Shown piece by piece: positions 58,255-64,000 of a stretch of 64,000 nucleotides of DNA. The DNA is from Streptomyces ruber. GTDB lineage: Bacteria; Actinomycetota; Actinomycetes; Streptomycetales; Streptomycetaceae. The position numbers and the translations under genes are program-made. Position 1 is the stretch's first letter. The number at the start of each line of letters is the position of its first letter. Location of the stretch: the NCBI RefSeq assembly GCF_014648075.1, contig NZ_BMQK01000003.1:310001-374000 (forward strand). The letters run 5' to 3'. Below the pieces are notes generated by a model, which saw only the letters and a list, made by a program, of their open reading frames with translations, was not told the DNA's origin and searched no databases.

Positions 58255-59421
58255 TTACGTGCTCTCCTTGACGCCCTCGCCGCCGGGCCCGGGGCCGGGC
58301 GTACCGGAGGACGGCGTGTGGCCCGCTCGCGCACGTTCGAGTGATTTCGTCAGCGTGCGCAGGGAGAAACGTTCACGTGGGCGGGGCTCCTCGCGCGGCG
58401 CCGGAACCGGGCCGTGCCCCTCCTCCCGGTACACGGCCAGCGCCTCGTGGGCACGGTCGGCGGCCTCCCGGTACAGGTCCCGCGACTTCGTCATGGCCTC
58501 CAGGGCCTCCGCGTACGCGGCCACGAGGCGGCGGGCGTGATCCAGCTCCTCCTCGACGGTCAGCAGGTGCCACTGCTCGCGCAGCTCGGTGACCGCCTCC
58601 TCGGCCCACGCGGAAAGGGGCTCGGGCAGCGCGGCGTACCGCACCACCGTGTCGATCAGCTCGGTGGGTTCCGAGCCGTCGAGGAACACGGTCCGGACCG
58701 CGAACTCCTCCGCGTCGTGACCGGGCCGCGCGGGCGTGCCCGGCAGCACGACGGCCCCGCCGCGCGGCAGCCGCACGCCCAGGTCGCCGAGCGCCCAGTT
58801 GACCACCTGGAACTGGTCCGGGGCGGCCCGGTGCTCGACGACGCGGTGCCGCAGCCCGGGCGGCAGCATCGGGGTCAGCGGCCGCAGCCCGCGCTCGTCG
58901 GGCGTCATGGCCTCGTGCACGACGACGTGGATGTTCCCGCTGTGCCGCGCGCAGTCCCTGAGCAGGCGCCGCAGCTGCTTCTCGTCCGCGGGCAGCCGGT
59001 TCGCCGCACGCAGGCGGAGCCCCGGCACCACGTCCTGGTCCCAGGCGGCGTCGTCGGCCGTGTCCCCGGCGGTCCCGGGCCAGAAGACGGTGGCGGGGGA
59101 CGGCCAGTCGAGCTTCCAGGACCACTCGGCCTCCGCCGCGAGCACCCACTCCCGTGCGCCGTCCGCGCCGTCCGGCGGGCCCACCGTGAGGCGGGCCCGT
59201 ACCACGATGTCGCCGTCGACCAGCCAGCGGGCCTCGAAGACGTGCCGCCCGGGCGTCTCGTCCGGGCCGTCGAACTCCAGATGGTCCTGGATCACTCCGG
59301 CGCTCTTCAGCTCCGCCAGACGGCGGCGGACCAGTTCCTCGGCGGGGGAGCCCGTATGGCGCCCGCGCGCCAGCCAGACGCTGTCGGGAGCCGTGGCACG
59401 GACAGCGGGGGATTTCGCCAT
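58255..59421 (-). CDS. Hypothetical protein, 388 residues
   Basis: The product starts MAKSPAVRATAPDSVWLARG. It has a mixed alpha/beta central region (VVVHEAMTPDERGLRPLTPMLPPGL, VVNWALGDLGVRLPRGGAVVLPG) and a C-terminal coiled-coil helix (LLTVEEELDHARRLVAAYAEALEAMTKSRDLYREAADRAHEAL), ending in a proline/glycine-rich tail. No membrane segment or known domain is recognised. ATG 59421 lies behind AGAGAG; the frame is open upstream to 59517. Conserved hypothetical in actinobacteria is my best guess. Confidence 0.65.
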   Translation of the reverse strand: MAKSPAVRATAPDSVWLARGRHTGSPAEELVRRRLAELKSAGVIQDHLEFDGPDETPGRHVFEARWLVDGDIVVRARLTVGPPDGADGAREWVLAAEAEWSWKLDWPSPATVFWPGTAGDTADDAAWDQDVVPGLRLRAANRLPADEKQLRRLLRDCARHSGNIHVVVHEAMTPDERGLRPLTPMLPPGLRHRVVEHRAAPDQFQVVNWALGDLGVRLPRGGAVVLPGTPARPGHDAEEFAVRTVFLDGSEPTELIDTVVRYAALPEPLSAWAEEAVTELREQWHLLTVEEELDHARRLVAAYAEALEAMTKSRDLYREAADRAHEALAVYREEGHGPVPAPREEPRPRERFSLRTLTKSLERARAGHTPSSGTPGPGPGGEGVKEST

Positions 59422-59520
59422 GGTTCTCTCTGAGCAGATGGAACAGATGGAAGTCGGATGCGCCTCCCAGTATGGTCCGCCCACGTCAATGGAGTGACGG
59501 GAGGGCATCCGGCACATGGA

Positions 59521-61659
59521 TCATGTCATCGCCGCGTGCGGAGCGTGACGCCGTTCCCGGAGGGCGGTGAGGATCCGGTCCGGCGTGAGCGGCAGCTCGC
59601 GGAAGCGGACACCGGTGGCGTGGTGGACGGCGTTGCCGATGGCCGCCGCCGTGCCGACGATGCCGATCTCGCCGATCCCCTTGCTGCCCATGGGGTTGAG
59701 GTGGGGGTCGTGCTCGTCGATCCAGTGCGCCTCGATCGCGGGCACGTCGGCGTGGACGGGCACGTGGTAGGAGGCCAGGTCGCGCTCGGCGAAGTCGCCG
59801 AAGGACGCGTCCACCGTGCTGCTCTCGGTCAGCGCCATGCCCAGCCCCATGGTCATGCCGCCGATGAACTGGGAGCGGGCGGTGCGCTCGTTGAGGATGC
59901 GGCCGGCGGCGAACACGCTGAGCAGCCGGCGGACGCGCACCTCCCCGGTGACCGTGTCGACGGCGACCTCCGCGAAGTGGGCGCCGAAGGAGTGCCGGGC
60001 GTAGGGGCTGTCCGCGTCGGCCGTGCCGGTGGTGTCGGCGCGGGCGTCCAGCCCGTCCGCGGGCAGGGGGCCGCTGTGGGCGGCCAGCCGCTCCGTCAGC
60101 CGTGTGCACGCCTCGTGCACGGCCCAGCCCCAGGACGCCGTGCCGGACGAGCCGCCGGCCAGCGGTGCCGTGGGCAGGTCGCTGTTGCCGACCTCGATGC
60201 GCACCCGGTCCAGCGGTGTGCCCAGGGCGTCCGCGGCGACCTGGGCGAGGACCGTGCGGGCGCCCGTCCCTATGTCGGTGGCGTTGATCCGCACCGCGAA
60301 GGAGCCGTCGGGCAGCGCGTGCGCGGACGCGGTCGACGGCGACACCATCACCGGGTAGGTGGCGGATGCGACGCCCGAGCCCACCAGCAGGTTCCCGGTG
60401 GAGGCCCGCGCCCGCACCGCACGGCCGGCCCAGTCGAAGCGGCGGGCGCCCTCCCGCAGGCACTCGGCCAGGTGCCGGCTGCTGAAGGGCTTGCCGCTGT
60501 CGGGCTCGTGCGCCGTGTCGTTGACGATCCGCAGCTCGACCGGGTCCGTCCCGAGCGCGTCGGCCAGCTCGTCCATGGCAGACTCCAGGGCGTACATCCC
60601 CGGGGCCTCGCCGGGCGCGCGCATCCAGGACGGGCTCGGCACGTCCAGCGGTGTCACCCGGTGGAGGGTGCGGCTGTGCGGTGAGCCGTACATGACGCGG
60701 GACGGCACGGCGGCCTGCTCCACGAACTCCTTGAGGCGCGAGGTGTGGGTGTCCACCTCGTGGATGAGGGAGGTCAGCCGGCCGTCCCGGTCCGCGCCCA
60801 GCCGCAGGCGCTGCACGGTGGGGGCGCGGTGCCCCACGACGGTGGCCAGCTGGCGGCGGGGCAGGGAGACGGTGACCGGCCGGCCCGCCCGCCGGGCGGC
60901 CATCGTGGCCAGCACCACGTCGGGGCGCGGCGTCCCCTTCGACCCGAAGCCGCCGCCGACGTGCTCGGCGGTGACGGTGATCCGCTCCTCGTCCAGCCCG
61001 AACAGCGCCGCGAGGGTCCGGCGCACGGCCGTGGTGCCCTGGCTGGAGGTGTGCACGGTGAGACGGTCGCCGTCCCAGTGGGCGGTGGACGTGTGCGGCT
61101 CCATCGGGTGGTTGTGCAGGGGCGGCACCCGGTAGACGGCGTCGATGCGGACGGGCGCGGCGGCGAAGTCCGCGTCGGGCGTGCCCCGCTCCCGGGTGGC
61201 GGGGTTCCCGCCGTTGGCCTCCTCGGGGACGTACGCCGCCGGGTGGTCCGCCGTGAGGAGCACGTCGTGGTCCTCCGCCGCGTAGTCGACGTGGACCTCG
61301 GCGGCGGCGTCGCGCGCCTGCTCCAACGTCTCGGCGACCACCAGGGCGACGAACCAGCCGCGGTGGGGCACCCGGTCGTCCTGCAGGACGGCGAGCGTGG
61401 CGTCGTCCTGTTCGCCCAGCCGGGGCGCGTTCTCGTGGGTGAGCACGGCCAGGACGCCCGGCATGGACAGGGCGTCCGAGGTGTCGACGGCGCGCACCCG
61501 GCCGCGGGCGACCGCGGCCTGCACGGGCCAGGCGTGGGCCCGCCCGGGCAGCGGGTGCTCCGCGGCGTACCGGGCGGTGCCGGTCACTTTCTGCCGTCCT
61601 TCCCGGCGCTCGGCGGGGGCGCCGGTGGCGGTGTGGTGCGCGGCCAGGGGGTCGGCCAT
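59521..61659 (-). CDS. Molybdenum-cofactor subunit of a xanthine/aldehyde oxidoreductase (PaoC-like)
   Basis: A 712-residue large subunit. KVTGTARYAAEHPLPGRAHAW is the usual N-terminal segment. The central part has GGGFGSKGTPRPDVVLATMAARRAGRPV, followed by MRAPGEAPGMYALESAMDELADALG. The C-terminal catalytic Glu lies in NPMGSKGIGEIGIVGTAAAIGNAV. Together with the two upstream genes it forms a three-subunit molybdenum hydroxylase oxidising aldehydes or purines. ATG 61659 follows AAGGAG. It is last in the operon [2Fe-2S] - FAD - Mo. Confidence 0.92.
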   Translation of the reverse strand: MADPLAAHHTATGAPAERREGRQKVTGTARYAAEHPLPGRAHAWPVQAAVARGRVRAVDTSDALSMPGVLAVLTHENAPRLGEQDDATLAVLQDDRVPHRGWFVALVVAETLEQARDAAAEVHVDYAAEDHDVLLTADHPAAYVPEEANGGNPATRERGTPDADFAAAPVRIDAVYRVPPLHNHPMEPHTSTAHWDGDRLTVHTSSQGTTAVRRTLAALFGLDEERITVTAEHVGGGFGSKGTPRPDVVLATMAARRAGRPVTVSLPRRQLATVVGHRAPTVQRLRLGADRDGRLTSLIHEVDTHTSRLKEFVEQAAVPSRVMYGSPHSRTLHRVTPLDVPSPSWMRAPGEAPGMYALESAMDELADALGTDPVELRIVNDTAHEPDSGKPFSSRHLAECLREGARRFDWAGRAVRARASTGNLLVGSGVASATYPVMVSPSTASAHALPDGSFAVRINATDIGTGARTVLAQVAADALGTPLDRVRIEVGNSDLPTAPLAGGSSGTASWGWAVHEACTRLTERLAAHSGPLPADGLDARADTTGTADADSPYARHSFGAHFAEVAVDTVTGEVRVRRLLSVFAAGRILNERTARSQFIGGMTMGLGMALTESSTVDASFGDFAERDLASYHVPVHADVPAIEAHWIDEHDPHLNPMGSKGIGEIGIVGTAAAIGNAVHHATGVRFRELPLTPDRILTALRERRHAPHAAMT

Positions 61660-61710
61660 GGAATTCTCCTTGCGAAGCTCGCGAAGACTCGGCAGTCCGG
61701 GGAGGAACGG

Positions 61711-62703
61711 TCAGGCCACGGTGGGCGGGACCAGGCGGGTGAGGACGTCCACGCCGACGTTGCGGGCCAGCGGCACCTTGAAGGCGTTGTCCCGGAGCGG
61801 CCGGGCGGCCGCCAGCTCCAGGTCGAGGGCGTGTCCGAACGCGGCCTCGGTGGGCGCCGCGCCCAGCAGCGCGGCCTCGGCCCGCTCGGCCCGCCACGGC
61901 CGGTGCGCCAGCCCGCCGAACGCGATGCCCGCGTGCCGGACGACCCCGTCCTCCACGCGCAGGACGGCGGCGACGGAGGCGAGGGCGAAGGCGTACGAGG
62001 CGCGGTCGCGGGCCTTGCGGTACAGGGACGGCAGACCGGCGGTGGCCGCCGGCAGCACCACACCCGTGACCAGCTCCCCGGGCCGGATCTCCGTGTCCCG
62101 CTCCGGGCGGTCGCCGGGCAGCCGGTGGAACCGGGCCGCGGGCACGCTCCGGGTGCCGTCCGCGCCGTACAGCTCGACGCGGGCGTCCAGGGCCGCGAGC
62201 GCCACCGCCATGTCGGACGGGTGGGTGGCGACGCAGGTCTCGGAGTGCCCCAGCACCGCGTGGTCGCGGTGGACGCCCTCCAGGGCGGCGCAGCCACTGC
62301 CGGGCTGCCGCTTGTTGCAGGGCTTGGTGACGTCCTGGAAGTACGGGCAGCGGGTGCGCTGGAGCAGGTTGCCGCCCGTCGTCGCCGCGTTGCGCAACTG
62401 CCCGGAGGCGCCCGCGAGCAGCGCCTGGGACAGCGCCGGCCAGCGGTCGCGGACGGCGGGGTGGGCGGCCACATCGCTGTTGCGGACCGTGGCCCCGATG
62501 CGCAGCGAGCCGTCGGGCAGCTCCTCCACGGCGTCCAGCGGCAGCCGGCCGACGTCGATGAGGGCACCGGGCTGCTCCACGCCGAGTTTCATCAGGTCGA
62601 CGAGGTTGGTGCCGCCGCCGAGGTACTTGGCGCCGGGATGGGCCGCGTACGCCTCGGTGGCCTCCTCGACGCTGCCGGCCCGTACGTAGGCGAAGGCCTT
62701 CAC
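61711..62703 (-). CDS. FAD-binding subunit of the molybdenum oxidoreductase (PaoB-like)
   Basis: A 330-residue protein. FAD motifs are AKYLGGGTNLVDLMKLGVEQP and ATTGGNLLQRTRCPYFQD. The cysteines of CPYFQDVTKPCNKRQPGSGCAALEG form the extra [4Fe-4S]-binding insertion known from E. coli PaoB, with a further Cys in GHSETCVATHPSDMA. GTG 62703 overlaps the stop of the iron-sulfur subunit gene (GTGA), so synthesis is coupled. It carries electrons from the molybdenum centre via flavin to an acceptor. Confidence 0.92.
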   Translation of the reverse strand: MKAFAYVRAGSVEEATEAYAAHPGAKYLGGGTNLVDLMKLGVEQPGALIDVGRLPLDAVEELPDGSLRIGATVRNSDVAAHPAVRDRWPALSQALLAGASGQLRNAATTGGNLLQRTRCPYFQDVTKPCNKRQPGSGCAALEGVHRDHAVLGHSETCVATHPSDMAVALAALDARVELYGADGTRSVPAARFHRLPGDRPERDTEIRPGELVTGVVLPAATAGLPSLYRKARDRASYAFALASVAAVLRVEDGVVRHAGIAFGGLAHRPWRAERAEAALLGAAPTEAAFGHALDLELAAARPLRDNAFKVPLARNVGVDVLTRLVPPTVA

Positions 62704-63263
62704 CGGATCACGTCCTCGACCGCGTCGACGATGTGCGGATAGGCGCCGCAGCGGCAGAGGTTGCCGCTGAGCCGCTCGCGGATCTCCTCCCGGCCGAGCG
62801 GCATCGGCCGCCCCGACGGCGTGCCGGGGTCCGTGACGTGCGACGGGTGGCCCGCCCGGGCCTCGTCGATCGCGCCGAGGGCGGAGCAGATCTGCCCTGG
62901 GGTGCAGTAGCCGCACTGGAAGGCGTCGCGGTCAAGGAACGCCTGCTGGAGCGGGTGCATCCCGCCGTCGCCCAGCCCCTCCACGGTGACGACCTCGCTC
63001 CCGTCCAGCGCGACGGCGAGCTGCAGACAGCTGTTGACCCGGCGCCCGTCGACCAGGACGGTGCAGGCACCGCACTGGCCGTGGTCGCAGCCCTTCTTGG
63101 CGCCCGTGAGGTCCAGGTCCTCGCGCAGGACGTCCAGCAGCGCCCGCCGGTGGTCGAGGGTCAGGGTGCGTGGTGTGCCGTTGACATGAAGCGTCACCTG
63201 CGAGTGGTGGCGGTCCGCCGCGGCCGTGGCGGCGTCGTCGCGTGTGTGGTGCCGGCTGCCCAT
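62700..63263 (-). CDS. [2Fe-2S] subunit of the molybdenum oxidoreductase (PaoA-like)
   Basis: A 187-residue protein. The plant-type cluster is CDHGQCGACTVLVDG with the later Cys in VNSCLQLAVAL. The second, C-terminal cluster is FQCGYCTPGQ with GNLCRCGAYPHIVDAV. E. coli PaoA carries a Tat signal; here the N-terminus MGSRHHTRDDAATAAAD has none, so the enzyme should be cytoplasmic. ATG 63263 follows GGAAGG with an 11-base spacer. It is the first gene of the operon. Confidence 0.93.
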   Translation of the reverse strand: MGSRHHTRDDAATAAADRHHSQVTLHVNGTPRTLTLDHRRALLDVLREDLDLTGAKKGCDHGQCGACTVLVDGRRVNSCLQLAVALDGSEVVTVEGLGDGGMHPLQQAFLDRDAFQCGYCTPGQICSALGAIDEARAGHPSHVTDPGTPSGRPMPLGREEIRERLSGNLCRCGAYPHIVDAVEDVIR

Positions 63264-63443
63264 GAGGTCGTTGGCCTTCCGCGGGGGGACAGGATGCTCC
63301 CGGTTCGCGTATCCAGGCTGCGGCAACCGACACGGACCGGCACGCGGGAGAGGCCGGACGGGAGGACGGCGCCCGAGCGGGACGTGTGTTACCGCCGTGC
63401 CGGGGCGTGTTTGGCGCCCCGGCTCGGGGCAAAGCGGTTGTCC

Positions 63444-63887
63444 ATGAGTGGAGCGAACGAGAACACGAGCCGGAAGACCGACACCGCCGCGCGGACGACC
63501 GCGTCCAAGGCCCGGCGGGCCGCGGACAAGGCGACGGCTCCCGCCTCCCCGACCGCGGAGGCCGCCGCCGCGAAGGCGGACGGCGCGGCGAAGGCGGCGA
63601 AGTCCGCCACCGTGTCCGCCGCCGACCGGACGGCCGCCGCGACGACCGGGGTCGCGCAGACCGCCGCCAAGGGCGTCGAGACGGGCCGTCAGGCGCTCGT
63701 CACGGCCTCGGGCCAGGTCGCGGCCGGCGCGAAGACGGCCTGGACGGTGATCCAGCACCGCAAGCTGGTCGCCGCGGGCGTGGGCGTGGGCATCACCGCG
63801 CTGACCGCCGCGTCCTACGCGGCGGGCCGTCGCGTGGAGCGTCACTCGTACGGTCCCGTCGCGCGGTGGATCGGCGGCCGCGCCTGA
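63444..63887 (+). CDS. Alanine-rich protein with C-terminal membrane segment
   Basis: A 147-residue protein. The first 95 residues are a low-complexity Ala/Lys/Thr helix (TASKARRAADKATAPASPT, AKADGAAKAAKSATVS), like histone-H1 or LEA-type sequences. A hydrophobic segment KLVAAGVGVGITALTAASYAAG follows and a basic end GPVARWIGGRA. ATG 63444 has only a weak ribosome site (CGGGGC). It may be a membrane-tethered stress or nucleoid-associated protein; the role is not known. Confidence 0.6.
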   Translation: MSGANENTSRKTDTAARTTASKARRAADKATAPASPTAEAAAAKADGAAKAAKSATVSAADRTAAATTGVAQTAAKGVETGRQALVTASGQVAAGAKTAWTVIQHRKLVAAGVGVGITALTAASYAAGRRVERHSYGPVARWIGGRA

Positions 63888-63913
63888 CCGCCGGCCGCGG
63901 GGCCGTACCCGGT

Positions 63914-63956
63914 CACGGAGGGGGAGCGGCGCACCCGGCGCCGCTCCCCCTCCGTG
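63914..63956. terminator. Terminator with a 19-bp perfect stem
   Basis: Perfect 19-bp arms around ACCCG, 26 bases after the alanine-rich gene. It stands between that gene and the convergent partial gene at the window edge. Confidence 0.8.
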
Positions 63957-63965
63957 CGGGCGGGC

Positions 63966-64000
63966 CTACCAGCGCCCCTCGACCTGGTCCTTGATCCGCC
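63966..64000 (-). CDS. C-terminal end of a minus-strand gene (partial)
   Basis: Reading from the edge on the minus strand, the frame ends RIKDQVEGRW and a TAG. Only about 11 codons are in the window, so no family can be named. The position just past a bidirectional terminator supports it being a real gene end. Confidence 0.45.
   Translation of the reverse strand, partial: RIKDQVEGRW

Noticed and set aside
1..64000. CRISPR arrays, tRNA or rRNA genes, insertion sequences, phage attachment sites
   Set aside because: No regularly spaced repeats, cloverleaf-like genes, transposase or integrase sequences were seen in the window.

Overview
The window looks like a chromosomal segment of a Streptomyces species. 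Support for this: very high G+C, frequent GTG and TTG starts with strong purine-rich ribosome sites, an SsgA-like sporulation/division protein, a DUF397 / Scr1-type regulator / ATP-binding triad, ANTAR and SpoIIE-phosphatase proteins in large number, DUF5133, and secreted hydrolases with Streptomyces-type LacI-like operators. No rRNA, tRNA, insertion sequence, prophage or CRISPR array was seen.

Layout. (1) 1-18.1 kb is a dense stress-signalling block of partner-switching type. It holds an RsbR-like STAS protein, an RsbT-like kinase, a kinase/phosphatase fusion and a PP2C phosphatase in one coupled operon. Around these lie more SpoIIE-type phosphatases, stand-alone RsbW-like ATP-binding proteins, STAS antagonists (one fused to an ANTAR RNA-binding domain), two SigB/SigF-type sigma factors, a MarR regulator, an SsgA-like protein, a PRC-barrel protein and small hypothetical genes. 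(2) 18.3-27.5 kb carries extracellular enzymes and regulators: a PET-hydrolase-like cutinase, a large LuxR-family ATPase regulator, a GNAT protein, a streptogrisin-like protease, a GH64 beta-1,3-glucanase and a dienelactone hydrolase. The protease and the glucanase share two promoter elements. (3) 27.9-40.5 kb has a catalase, an ABC exporter, a frameshifted DoxX-like gene, small hydrophilic stress-type proteins, a GlsB/YeaQ-type membrane protein, an Orn/Lys/Arg decarboxylase, a WhiJ-like triad and a DUF574 methyltransferase. (4) 40.8-47.7 kb encodes a 1427-residue soluble hybrid histidine kinase with tandem HAMP repeats, followed by an ANTAR-GAF-PAS-PP2C protein. (5) 49.2-56.0 kb holds the most interesting unit: a five-gene translationally coupled operon of the functionally unassigned STM4011-STM4015 families (two radical SAM enzymes, an alkaline-phosphatase-fold hydrolase, an ATP-grasp protein and a leucine-rich-repeat protein), divergent from a two-gene unit with a DUF6745 protein. 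(6) 56.0-64 kb has a YciO/Sua5-type protein, a ferredoxin-NADP reductase behind an iron-box-like site, a hypothetical gene, and a three-gene PaoABC-like molybdenum aldehyde/xanthine oxidoreductase operon.

How it fits together. Several genes carry GNNT-N14/15-GGGTA(C/T) promoters of the Streptomyces SigB class: the STAS antagonist at 6.8 kb, the small membrane protein at 24.8 kb, the catalase, and the 33.5 kb small protein. This suggests that the signalling genes and their likely targets are clustered. The two promoters between the STM4015-like gene and the DUF6745 unit both match the RecA-independent DNA-damage (PafBC-type) motif TTGTCRGTG-N8-TAnnnT, one perfectly and one with a single mismatch in the -10. 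This predicts that the unassigned STM4011-4015 system is induced by DNA damage. All functional statements come from reading sequence and recalling family features; no database search was possible.
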